Assembly: GCA_006384855.1 (NCBI GenBank)
Contig: VCJN01001983.1
Coordinates: 62,001-126,000, forward strand
Origin: Tetraselmis striata
Taxonomy: Eukaryota > Chlorophyta > Chlorodendrophyceae > Chlorodendrales > Chlorodendraceae
Length of the DNA: 64,000 bases
Direction of reading: 5' to 3'
Each line of letters starts with the position of its first letter. Position 1 is the stretch's first letter. This document shows positions 45,135 to 56,162 of the stretch, piece by piece. Both the position numbers and the translations under genes were made by a program. Below the pieces are notes generated by a model. It saw only the letters and a list, made by a program, of their open reading frames with translations. It was not told the DNA's origin and did not search any database.

Positions 45135-45715
45135 GGGCGACGGGGATAGGGCCTCGGCGCAAGCTACTTGTGCTGTGGACAAGAGAAGACGAGCGGCGCA
45201 TTGGAGGCTCGGCAGTCGTGAACCTGGCGCCGCGAGCGCGAGAGCACCACATAGTATGTTTATACACACATGAGTAGCAGACAGTGTAAATATACTAGTC
45301 GCTACCGAGATATGGCTACAACTACACAAGCAGCAGGTATTAGTCGCTTTGTGGTAATACATATTATGTACGTGGCGGATTACATACAGATCGTATGCAT
45401 ACTACAGCTCGCATGAAGTAAGGATTACTCTCGTACGCGCCGCGCCCTGTCGGGCCGTCGATGAGATGAGCAGTATATATCTCATGCCATCATGCCCATA
45501 ATACACCGAGCACCAGTACTGGTACGATCCTGTACGATACGATACGCACGACGATACCTACACAGTATACGGCACAGGCCTGTACTGGTACCGTGTACTT
45601 CACAAGGAACGTCTGCTTTTGCCGAGGATGATTGCCAGGTCTGGTTATAGGTTGTGATAATCAGGACTTTGCATATGCAAACAAGCTCACAGAGGGGGGT
45701 CGGGCGGGCTGTGGT
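45135..45715. other. Upstream region of the ABHD18-like gene
   Basis: AT-rich spacer with short GTACGATAC-type repeats at 45510-45560. Should hold the promoter of the ABHD18-like gene. No coding region supported. Confidence 0.4.
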
Positions 45716-48700
45716 GCGCTCTATGGAGCGTGCCACATCTAAGGAGAGGGGACCGCTCGGCCGCCGTAAAGGCAGGTGGTGGTCCTGGCCGCCCCCCGTA
45801 AACTTGCGTGAGGATACGTGCGCTATGCGGGCACCGTGCCGGGGCTGTCCCGTACGGCAGGAGAAGCCCCGCCATAAAATAGCCAGTTTAGAACACTTTA
45901 TCGCACCACGAACGTCTGGTTTGCCGACGAGAAAATCCTGGGAGCAACATGCCACAAAGGTCGCGGGTGGGACGAATGTGGAAGACGACGACAAGCAAGC
46001 GGAGGGGCGCGCCAACGGGAAGGCGCGGTCGAAAGTAGTACGGCAAGGAATGAAGAGGTCGGTCGTGGCGCGGCTTCCATAAGCGCATGTCGGAGCACAT
46101 CTCCGAGAGGAGCGGATGCCAAGCTTTGTCAGGCCAGTAGGGGACGATGCCGATGGCAGCGGCATCACAAGACTCCAGTTTTTTTACAAGATTGCCGATA
46201 AGGTTCCAGGGGGGGGGGGGGGTCATCAGTTACGTTCGCATCGGCATCAATGTAGTGTTGGAGAGGTGCATGGCGTCGACCGACGGCCTCGAATCGCGGG
46301 TCACGCCAGCGGCCGTTGTAGCGGCGCAGCGGGAAGGTTCCAGACGTCCCGAAGCGGTCGATGGTGCAGGCGCCCCACCTATTAGTGAGCGATGCGAATC
46401 GACGCAGGTGGAATTGCGAGTCGTCGCAGTCAGTTTCGCGACCTAGGCGGTCAACCGAGCACCATATATTCGCCGCGTAACGGATGTAGCGCACGGACAG
46501 GGTATATAATACCATGCGCGCCCACGCGGTACCATGTATTACGCAGCTTAACCATGAGGCGCGGGGAGCGAGAGGTGAGGTCGGTGGGGAAGCCGACAAC
46601 CGGGTGGTTGTCCTCGTAGTGCAGCAAACGGATGTGGCGGTATGTATAGTTGCCAAGCATGGGGACCAGGAAGGACTCTGTCGGTAGCCGAACCGGACGG
46701 CTTTGAGCTCTTTTAGTGTAATGTGCGCATAGCACATCACTTTCCGCGGTAACCCGTACCGTATTGCAAAAAACCTCCAAAACAAATATCATGATATCCA
46801 ATTTGACCCACTGGTACACATACATTGCCCTTGCAGTAGCAATAAAAAATGAAGACGCCCACGTCGCGCGGCCCATCGTCCATGCTCAATCCCCTACCCC
46901 GCGCCCACAACTTTCAACTTCCGAAACTAAAAACACCCGTGCCCCCAACAAGACCTCAACACGCTGCGATGGTAAGTGGGTAGCGACCGGCGCGGGAGCA
47001 CATGCGGTTTGGTGCGGGATCTATGGGGAGCCCGCAGCAGCCATTCTGCGTGCCAACCCACCCACCCAACTTCTCATGGATGCCGCTGGCTCGGTCGGAC
47101 GAGTTAGGGAACATCGTAGAGTGTCAGGACCCTCGAATTGGAGTAAGCTAAGTTTCTGTCCAGGCATATTTTGCCCCAGTGGCGTATGTCGTCAGCAAAA
47201 CGCGATTCTGCTATGGTGGGTGGTCTGAGAGTCAAAACCGATAGGCGCGACCGCCACGGCGCCACCTACATCTCGGCCGCAGTCCCGGGACACCCACGGA
47301 CTCCCAGCATCCGGCCACGACCGCCTCGGAGCCTCGAGGAGGGGTAGGGACGGGCCTACTGAAAGGGCGGCAGTAGCAATAGCTACGTGGGCTAGCCAGC
47401 AACAACTCGGAAGAGAGAGGGGACCTAGTGAACTACCTCGATGGCGCGGCGGGGCGATGGGGCACCCGCGCCAATACAGCGTTGCCCCATCGCGGACCGC
47501 GGTCCGGCCGATCCGCGATGAGGCAGCAGCGTGAAAGTGAGCCATGTGCACAACACTTGTGTGTTGGAGGGGTGGGGGTGTGGGCGGGTGGAGGCTAGAT
47601 GAGCCGTTGCTAGTGCGTTTCATTAGGTGAAGTCGGGTGCATCCGACATGCAATTTATTTGCCACGCGAATGGGGGAGGGGGTGGGAGAGCGGACGCCAA
47701 CCTGCCGGCCGGTTGCTCCTATATATAGACCTACACACTGTCGCACCGGCGTCGCGTGGACGGCGGGTGAGCTGTGGCATGCTATCTGAGCCCATACATG
47801 CTTATCATCATGTGATGCGGTATTGCGCGGGGCTGTTGCTACCTTGTACTTTGCTTGTAGACTAGCTAGCGCGTCGCGCGCGGGTCGATAATTCGGGAAT
47901 TATTCGCACCATGAATTGCAGACTACAGTACGGGTTATACAGCGGGAAGTGATGTGAACGGTCATCGTCGTACCAAAAACCCCGAGCCTCACGGTATTCA
48001 TTCAGAACGGCGCCCCAACCGTACGACTAACTATAGACGTGCAATGAGCAACCGGTTTGGACAAGGCGGTGAATGGGATGGCCGTCGGGTGCGTGGGCAT
48101 GCCCACCCACCATTGCATAATTGCATGTCGAGTTCGAGCTGGAGAGTAAGCTTCCTTGACGCGACTACCAGACCAAGAGTCACGAGTCTTGCGAACATCA
48201 TGCAGCTCACGGAAGTAGAAATGTGCAAGGATGATGGCCAAGTAGCTAGAGAACCTGGCACTTGGCCAATTTGCGAGCATGCGGCCACTACTGGCAGTCG
48301 CGTTTTGCACGCTTGCTCATGCGTTTCGCCGTACGAGCAATGACGGCAAGCTTTTAGCGGGCTCACGAAGAGTAGGCGACCCTGACGTGTTAATTTCAAA
48401 CCCCATGTGCACGAGCTTCGGGGTGGGCTCCCAAACACATATGTTGGGGTTACGCAACATGCCATACCGCCCCGAGAGATGGCTACTTTCGATGTAGTCG
48501 CGCTTTTAGATGGCCTTAGCATGAGTCTGAGCTAGAAACCTGAAATCGCCCATGTAGGGCAACATATGCGCATGCCAAATCGGCGCCGGGGAACTTGTGT
48601 GCCGTTTGCTTCAGTCGGGGTACGACGCAGTGCCCTACGGAGGGTGTTTTTGAAGCGATATAAAGTAGGAGTAAGGCGACAACGGCCATCATGAGAGAAG

Positions 48701-49739
48701 GCCAATTAATCGTTACCGAGTCGTGCCGCGGTAGTCAGCCGTGACAAAGCCCATATCATGCATGTCCATCCGCAACATGTAATCCCTAGGGCGCGCCAAG
48801 TTAACGCAAATGCGATAGCGTCTCGAACGATATTTCGCGCATCTCACAGTAGAGGTAAAGAGGGCGGAGATCAATGAATGATGAGCCTCGATTTGTTCGC
48901 CTTTCAATGCTTAGGTGCCAAGAACTGCGGCAACATACATGTATTACGGAGTAGCCTCGCTCCCATGCCCCAACGGCGGGGAAGCGAGCCAACTCGCCGT
49001 CCATCAATTTCAGCTCGGCCGGAATAGCATTCTCCGTAGCATTCGCCGGAATAGCATTCTTCGTTCCACCCCTGATGGAACGAAGGGGGCGAGCCCGTCC
49101 AAAAATGGAACGCGTGATCCCGTTGAGAACACGGCAGTTCGCACCCGCGGATTGCGAGTAAGTTGCCGATATTACGACGGATGCAATGTATCATAAAGGG
49201 GGAATGATAAAGGGGCAGGGTACGTATGAATCGGCGTGATGGACGAGGCGGTCGCGAGAGGGGCGAGCAGAGCGCCATGTCGCTCTACTAGCGCTCTCCG
49301 AGTCGGCGTCGGGGTCAACGGTGCGCGGCACACTAGAAGTGCCGCGACGTAGTGGGAGTGGCCAAGTGCCACTAGGCGTTGGTTTGGCCATTGGCATTGT
49401 AGTGTCACTTTGTACTCGTATGTGCACTAGCCGACGGACATTCGCCGGCATGCGCCCCAATCAGAGCGCATCTCGGCACTACGCTGAGTAGGGGGTATGT
49501 AGTACAGATCGAGCCATGCCGCCCTGGGATGGGCAGCCATGAGTTTTAGTTGGTCGAAACTAGTCGAAGGGCTAGGCCCTAACTTGTCCCGTTGAGTGGG
49601 GAAGCGCTGCGGCTTCATCCTGTCCTCGCGACCATTGCATGGACGGGTAATCCGCAGTTTGTATGCAAGGTAGTAATCAGCGCGTCGCACGCGGCGCGCG
49701 TTCAGCAACCACAGAAACCCTAACTGTTTCTCCAGGGGG

Positions 49740-49770
<31 letters not shown>

Positions 49771-50052
49771 AGGGGGGGGGGGGCGAAATACGGCTACGAT
49801 GATCACCGGACAGCATAATATAGTGCGATGGCGGCGGAAGACCGACACCCTACACGGCAAAATAGCCGCGACTTTACTTTATTTGTTGCGCTCGGTGGAG
49901 CGTGCCACAGCAAAGAAGAGTGGACCGGTCAGCCGCCGTGAAAGGTTCATGGGGGTCCTGGCCCGTCCCCATGAACATGCGCACACATTACGCGCGCTAC
50001 ACACATGACCGTGCCCCAGGGCTGTCCCGCACAGTGGGAGAAATCCCATAAA
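45716..50052 (-). mobile_element. Old DIRS-like retroelement, decayed
   Basis: Direct repeats of about 165 bases at 45716-45878 and 49888-50052 are similar but clearly diverged (roughly three quarters identical by eye). Between them, minus-strand fragments carry the hallmarks of DIRS-type reverse transcriptase (about 48900-48050: RMDMHDMGFVTADY, VWEPTPKLVHMGFEI, AHFYFRELHDV) and of the RNase H that follows it (about 46730-46150: LLHYEDNHPVV, SRSPRLMVKLRNTWY, TIDRFGTSG). Family from these motifs. The frames are broken in many places, perhaps ten or more, and with the divergence of the repeats this indicates an old, dead copy. A G run at 49741-49783 lies near the 5' side. Confidence 0.65.
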
Positions 50053-50112
50053 CAAATATTTTTTTTTTAACAGCACAAGGATTCGTAGTCTCGTACGTCC
50101 AGAAAACCAGAG

Positions 50113-50368
50113 GTACATCCCTTGTCCGCTCGGTAGAGCGGTCGTCTCGTGTGCGAGAGGTACCGGGTTCGATTCCTGGCCGATGTATTTCGGCAATATC
50201 GGCCCGGCGTGTCCCGGGTTTACTCGGTTGATGCATTAGCCCTTCGGGGTTCGAATGAGGCAATGGTCTATGGGCTATGCCAGACCTACGACTGCAGTTG
50301 GCGCACGAGGTCAAGTGCTGGGGCGGCTTCGGCCGATGTCCCGGGGCGAACTTTACTTTACTTTTACC
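50113..50368 (+). mobile_element. tRNA-derived SINE, copy A
   Basis: The first 70 bases look like a degenerate tRNA. There is a D-arm/A-box region (gctcggtagagcgg), an anticodon arm with a 7-base loop ctcgtgt (anticodon CGT, threonine type), and a T-arm/B box (gggttcgattcctgg). The 5' part does not form a good acceptor stem with the 3' side, and the sequence continues for about 185 bases of unrelated body to a tail of actttacttt units. This is the layout of a SINE transcribed from an internal RNA polymerase III promoter. A second copy lies at 50481-50745 in the opposite direction. Confidence 0.75.
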
Positions 50369-50480
50369 AGAAGTATATCCCAAATGATTTCACACGCTTC
50401 CCATTTAAAAATGCGTCAGGGACCGGTTATATGTTTGTGGATCTTCTCATGATTGGCAATTTATTAGTAGTTGCCATCAT

Positions 50481-50745
50481 AAAAGTAAAAGTAAAGTTCG
50501 CACCGGGACATCGGCCGCAGCCGCCCCAGCACTTGACCTCTTGCGCCAACTGCCGTCGTAGGTCTGGCATAGCCCGTAGATCATTGCCTCATTCGAACTC
50601 CGAAGGGCTAATGCATCAACCGAGGAAACCCAGGCGGACACGCACGCCGGGACGACATTGCCGAAATACATCGGCCAGGATTCGAGCCTGGTACCTCTCG
50701 CGTACGAGACGACCGCCGCTCAACCGAGCGGACAAGGGCTGTACC
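50481..50745 (-). mobile_element. tRNA-derived SINE, copy B
   Basis: Inverted relative to copy A and nearly 90% identical by eye over about 255 bases, with the same actttactttt tail. Its anticodon loop reads ctcgtac (anticodon CGT), closer to a real tRNA-Thr than copy A, but it has a three-base insertion after the D arm. The two copies form a long inverted repeat with a spacer of about 110 bases. Confidence 0.78.
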
Positions 50746-51458
50746 ATGAGTTGCCGTCGTCTCGGCCTGAGACCGCTGTCTGTGTCTTCTATATACTTTC
50801 GGTGTGAATGCGATATAAGTGCGGGGATATAGTGGGATGGTGGATGAATGATTGCTGCACATCCGCTGACCTGGCGCCGGTTGGGAATTGCGCGCCAGCC
50901 AAAAAACTTATGATGAAAGTACAGTACTGTACGTTGGAGTCACGTGAACATGCTTGATGAGCTGTAGTGCTGACGCGCGCGAGATCTGCTGCACATACCC
51001 GTACATCGTCAGCTACCGCCGATGATGCGGGCGCGCCTCGTCTTGCATCATAACATTACGCTTATTCTGTGAATTATATTCGAAATTTTATCGCCTATAG
51101 TTCGTCTCTACGCTGCATCCGCAAACAGCCGAGCAGCAGCTAGTATGCGCTGAGCGTGTCAATGGCGCAACGACGCGAAGGCCGCGTTTCCGCATCTTCA
51201 CTCATCACCTAGCATGCGCAACCGCGTCCCGCTTGGTCACTCAGCCTCTCACCACGTCAGCACGGACCTGCACCTGCCTCTCGCCGACCCGACAGTATCC
51301 CTGCTGCCGCCTGTCGACGCCCGTCGGGTGTTCCCCTCGCGCCCAACGCCTCACTCGTCCCTTTGTCGCCACTCGTCGGCAGATCCAACCGACGCGCTTC
51401 GCCCCGCTTGGCTCCACCGCTGCCAAGCAACGCCCCGTCGACGCCCATCCCCGTTGCA
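50746..51458. other. Upstream region of PYD1
   Basis: AT-rich to about 51110, then pyrimidine-rich and GC-rich. The open frame continues upstream of the chosen start at 51459 but without an in-frame ATG back to about 51360. Presumed promoter and 5' untranslated region. Confidence 0.45.
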
Positions 51459-52973
51459 ATGCCGTCCCTTGTCAGAACCTCCACCGCCCCTGTCACTTCA
51501 CGCGCTGGGCTGCGGTCCGAGCGGCGGGCGCGTTGCGCCGAGCCGCGGGCTGCCCGCCGTGGCGCTCTGGCTGTGCGCAACTCCGCCAACAACGGCAACG
51601 GCAATGGCGCCGCTGGCTTCGAGCTCAAGGACGGCGCAGTAACCAGCGGGCCCAGCCTGGCCGTCGAGGTCGACGGCCTGAAAATGCCCAACCCCTTCGT
51701 CATCGGCAGCGGCCCGCCCGGCACGAACTACGTCGTAATGAAGAAGGCGTTCGACGAGGGCTGGGGCGGCGTGATTGCCAAGACGGTCAGCCTGGACTCT
51801 TCCAAGGTCATCAACGTTACGCCGCGCTACGCCAAGCTCAAGGGCTCCGACAACAAGGTGCTCGGCTGGGAGAACATCGAGCTCATCAGCGACCGCCCGC
51901 TGGAGGTCATGCTGGACGAGTTCAAGCGCCTCAAGCAGGAGTACCCCGACCGAATGCTCATTGCCTCCATCATGGAGGAGTACAACCAGGGCGCATGGGA
52001 GGAGCTCATTGGCAGGTTTGTCCCCGCCATCCCTTAACCCCCACCGCAACCTCCTTTGGTTGCCTGATCCTTCACGCCCGCTCCCCTTTCCTCTGTGTAC
52101 CTGGCCTCCACTCGATGGACATGCTCCTGAAGAACGCCATGCTTTGCGTGACTGACGGCAGGTGCGAAGAGGTGGGCGTGGATGCCTTTGAGGTCAACTT
52201 CTCCTGCCCACACGGGATGCCGGAGCGCAAGATGGGCATGGCCATGGGGCAGGACTGCGAGCTGCTCGGCGAGGTTTGCGGCTGGATCAACAAGGCTGCC
52301 ACCATCCCGGTGTGGGCCAAGATGACGCCCAACGTGACCGACATCACCGCCCCCGCGCGCGCCGCGATGGCCAACGGCTGCGACGGCATCGCCGCCATCA
52401 ACACCATCCAGAGCGTGATGGGCATCGATCTCAAGACTCTGCGGCCAATGCCTACGGTGGAGGGCCACTCCACGCCGGGCGGCTACTCGTGCAAGGCGGT
52501 CAAGCCAATTGCGCTGGCGCGCGTGATGTCCATCGCCAAGATGCTCCAGGCGGAGTACCCGAAGGGCTCGCTCTCCGGCATCGGTGAGTTCCTCTTGCGC
52601 TGCTCCCAGCCTGGACTGTATGCATCAGTTGGAACTCTTGACAGTGTTGAGGCATGGCTCCCTCCAGCACCAGCCCCATCTTCGGGCTAGGCTTGCGGCA
52701 CAGATTGAGCGCCTTTTGCAATTGGTGCACGCAGGCGGCGTGGAGCACGGCACCGACGCCGCCGAGTTCATCCTCTTTGGCGCCAACACCGTGCAGGTCT
52801 GCACCGGCGTCATGATGCACGGCTACCCGCTGGTGAAGACTCTGTGCGCGGAGCTGCAGGGCTTTATGGTGGAGCACGGCTTCAACAGCGTTGAGGAGTT
52901 CAGGTGCGGCTGCTGCAGTGGAGGTAATGTTGCGAGTCCCTGCGACAGGGCGATGCAAAGCCATGCCTTGCTG

Positions 52974-53011
<38 letters not shown>

Positions 53012-53194
53012 TTCCGCCTTCTCTCTCCTGGCCCCAGGGGCTTGTCGCTGCCTTACATGACGACGCACACGGAGCTGGTGCGCATGCAGAAGGAGTCCAT
53101 CGCTGCGAAGAAGGCCAAGACGGGCCTTGCCAATGACGCCGACTGGGACGGCGACAAGTTTGTGGAGAACGCGGAGTCGATGGTCAGCAAGTGA
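51459..53194 (+). CDS. PYD1: Dihydropyrimidine dehydrogenase (NADP+), plant PYD1 type, four exons
   Basis: Exons 51459-52015, 52162-52583, 52735-52903 and 53038-53194 join in phase to 434 residues. The first 50 residues are rich in Arg, Ala, Ser and low in acid (MPSLVRTSTAPVTSRAGLRS), like a plastid transit peptide. The mature part has the FMN-barrel motifs of the family: NPFVIGSGPPGTNY, FEVNFSCPHGMPE, WAKMTPNVTDI, AAINTI, STPGGYS, SGIGGVEHGTDAAEFILF and NTVQVCTG. The ending DADWDGDKFVENAESMVS matches the plant enzyme. It catalyses the first, reductive step of uracil and thymine breakdown, probably in the plastid. It lacks the NADPH and iron-sulfur domains of animal DPYD, as in plants. At the position of the mammalian active-site Cys (GLACGQ) this protein has Met (GMAMGQ). 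Confidence 0.93.
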
Positions 53195-54210
53195 GCGGCC
53201 ATCGGGCATGATCGTCTCTTGATGCGACAGTCTGTCCATCGTGTATACAACCCTTTCAATGGGATGTACATGTATTATATAACATCACAGAGCGTCCTCC
53301 TCCTCTGAAGGGAGGGAGGTGGCGGAACAAATTTGGAATTTGAAATTTCTTTCAAATTTTTCCTGCTTAGTATTTGATGCTCAACAGGCCAGCTGTCTTA
53401 CGGCCCGGCTGCACCAACCCGCATGGGGTCCACTGACGAAAGCGCGTAGCGTGCATCCCTCTGAAGGTCAGGGTGGCGGAACATTGCGAGTGGGGCAACA
53501 GGCAGCACTCTGCACATCCTGCCCGCTCGCCCTGTCTATCGGCTCAGTAGCTGCAGCAGCTGGGCGGCGGCGGTTGCCAAGTGCCTGGGAGTGCTGTGTA
53601 ATAACAATTCTAAAGAGGGGCATCGCCAATGTCTATCGGATGCAGCAGTACACTTCGACCTCTGCTTCAGCACTGCTTATCAATTGACTCGATGTGGACC
53701 GTCCTTCTAGATAGGCACGGCCTGCGCTACAAGCAAATGTAGAAGGCCCGAACATTCCACGGTGCCGCGTCGTGCAAAGCTACTACATGAGCTCGTCGGA
53801 AGATAGGAATATCAGCAATGAGCCGTCGCAATGGGCAAGCGGTGCGGAAGCCGCAGACACCGGTAGTAGTTATTTGTGTGCCTGTAATTATTAATCTTCT
53901 ATTCTTAACTCAATGCAGCATTTTGCATCGAGAGCGCTATATGACAGTGTTGCAAGCGGCAGTATATTGGTAACCGGCGGCCGGCGCGTTCAGCCCTGCG
54001 GCTGGTTACGCGGAGTACACTGTATACATGCACAGAAGGTCGTCCGCGTGCTTTCTGTCGTGGATCGCTACTCCTGTACTCGTATGCCTGATGCGCGGTA
54101 GTGTCGACTGATTCATCACTGCTGAAACTGCAGCGTCTGGCTCGAGTTGTGCCATCGGTCATCCGAGCAGTACGGGGTAGGACGTAATAGGAGGCTCACA
54201 CATATCAGAC
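53195..54210. other. Intergenic region downstream of PYD1
   Basis: No coding region recognised. Two segments share 'cctctgaagg' and 'gtggcggaac' (about 53303-53330 and 53458-53482), suggesting a short diverged duplication. Confidence 0.4.
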
Positions 54211-54813
54211 TCAAACGTCCAAGTCATCGTCGTCAAAAAAGTCCTCGAACACCTCTGCTGCTTTCATCCACGTGTCCCGCATCGAGGCAGACGCCTTCAG
54301 TGACTTGACACGGCGAAGGAGTGTTCGTCCGTCAGTAGCCTGGCTGTCGCAGGACAGCCCCAAGATCGGCGACTCTCCCATAGGCCTGATGGCGCAGCCT
54401 TCGGGGATCTCATCTTGTGCATCCTGCCTGCTTAGCTGCGCCGTGCTTGACGACGACGTTGACCATGGCCTTTCGTCGACGAGACCGTCCGCTAAAAGTG
54501 CTGATAATCGCTTCAACGCTTCCTCGGTTATCTTCGTTGGCGCAGGAGCGACGCCAGTGTGAGCACTTCTGGTGCTATGAATTTCCGCACAGCCGATCCG
54601 ACCAGAATAAATCCCGTCGTCTTCGGCGTGTGGTACTCGCAGCGGTAGTTCAGGCCAAGTCTTCCGGTGTACCTCAGTCGAGAGGGGCGTGCTGCTGCCT
54701 TCGAGCAACGTCGCGACCATTTTTCCGTCGCACGCGTACACTACCTCATCGTCGTCGGAATGGAATATGGTAGCCCCAAGACACGACGAGCGCAATATTC
54801 CAAGGAAATTCAT
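54211..54813 (-). CDS. Hypothetical protein, 200 residues, single exon
   Basis: An uninterrupted minus-strand frame from ATG at 54813 to a stop at 54211. It starts MNFLGILRSSCLGATIFHSD, has a strand-like segment (DEVVYACDGKMVATLLEG), a helical middle (TKITEEALKRLSALLADG) and a very acidic C-terminus (EVFEDFFDDDDLDV). Codon use is mixed and less GC-biased than the neighbouring host genes. No family recognised. Length without stops and the structured amino-acid composition favour a real gene or a transposon-borne gene; there is no flanking repeat to prove the latter. Confidence 0.5.
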   Translation of the reverse strand: MNFLGILRSSCLGATIFHSDDDEVVYACDGKMVATLLEGSSTPLSTEVHRKTWPELPLRVPHAEDDGIYSGRIGCAEIHSTRSAHTGVAPAPTKITEEALKRLSALLADGLVDERPWSTSSSSTAQLSRQDAQDEIPEGCAIRPMGESPILGLSCDSQATDGRTLLRRVKSLKASASMRDTWMKAAEVFEDFFDDDDLDV

Positions 54814-56162
54814 CTATCAAACGTTTTCGTCTTGAGTGTGTGAAGATTTCGTCGCGGGGTGAGCCGGTCGAGCGGCCGCTTTTGCAGTGGAGAGAGGGCA
54901 ACCAGTGCAACAGTGGTCACCGTCCGTGGAGGCAGTCGAGCCGGGCAATACCGTCAATGGGATATCTGCAGTTGAGAGGAAGCGGTGCGGGAGGGGGGTA
55001 TCTCGAAGAGCGGGTTGGGGTTGATGTTGCTGGAGAGTATGTACACTCAGAGTAGTCATACCGAGGTCGGCGGTACATAATAGTCGCTACATCATCCATC
55101 GGCGCCAGGAAACAACAGCACCAGACGCGCGCCAAGCCCGTTGGGTACCCGTACCGGTATCAGGTACCGGTACGAGGAACTCAAAACAGTAAGGACCTTT
55201 CGTAGTGGATCTGATCGTCGTAGTATCGTCCATGTGTACATAGCAGCCGTATATAGCCGTAGCGACAAAACCGGTAATAGGGTATACCCGTCGTGCGATA
55301 CCCGTGGTAGAGATGCTGCAGTCGCTTCATATCATATTCCGCCGCCGGTTTTCAAGCACCGCAATCACAGTAAAATACATATCGCTCGCGATATATGAAC
55401 ACAGGTAGCCTTGACTCCTTCTTGGTTCTTGGCTCCCTGTCCTCCTGCTCGACCCTGGTTTCAGGCTTTTGTCTCTCTTTTGCTGGCAAGCTTTCATAGT
55501 TGCTGTTAGTTCTGTTTGTAGTGCGCTTTTCTGAAAGCCCTAACATGTAATAGGTATCCTGTTTCCATTCCTGTTTCCATCCCGCCTTATGCGGGATGCG
55601 GGCCGCTTTTAGGCGGCTTGCTGTGTTGATTTTCTAATCCTGTACAGGTACTGTCAATAAGGACCTACGATACTGTTCTGCAAACCACACTACTACAGGC
55701 GTCAAAAGTGATACACGGGTGGGTCGTAACCATCCGTGCGCAGGCGGCTGCACGCCACATGTCGCCAAACTGATTGCCGCCCTCTGGGCATATGTCATCC
55801 TCATCTTCCCCCGAGCTAGTAGCAGCCGCCCCTAGTAATCCTTAGTCGCACAATTAATGAGATGGCGTGCAGGGGACACATACGCATTTTCATCTAGCAG
55901 CATTGGTATGAAATGCCAATCCATACATCTTATTGTCAGATGATGGAAAATTACTGCGTTACATTAGGGTTACATTAGGGTTATCTAAGGCATTTCGATT
56001 CCCTACTCTGAAAACATGCGGGGTTATGTTGCGGCTATCTTGCGTCGCAAGCCCATGGCCGCGCTTGGCGTATGCGCTTCATAAATCAGCAATACCCGCC
56101 CGCTAGTGCGCCCCGGAAAGAACGGAAATTGCCGGTTAGCAATAAAATGCGCAAAATCGCAG
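54814..56162. other. Intergenic region with dispersed repeat
   Basis: Contains GGTACC-type repeats at 55144-55172, the 35-base dispersed repeat at 55601-55635, and AT-rich spacer sequence up to the left LTR of the Copia element. No gene supported. Confidence 0.45.
55601..55635 (-). repeat. Dispersed 35-bp repeat shared with 13101-13135
   Basis: Exact inverted copy of 13101-13135 (core cttttaggcggcttgctgtg), with a few further matching bases on one side. It contains the short palindrome gccgctttt-aggcggc. Confidence 0.9.

Noticed and set aside
50113-50190. A functional tRNA-Thr gene
   Set aside because: D, anticodon and T arms are recognisable, but the acceptor stem does not pair and the same sequence continues into a repeated SINE body.
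51233-52690. A 485-codon plus-strand frame over PYD1
   Set aside because: It is out of frame with PYD1 through most of the first exon and crosses introns; PYD1 motifs lie in the spliced frame.
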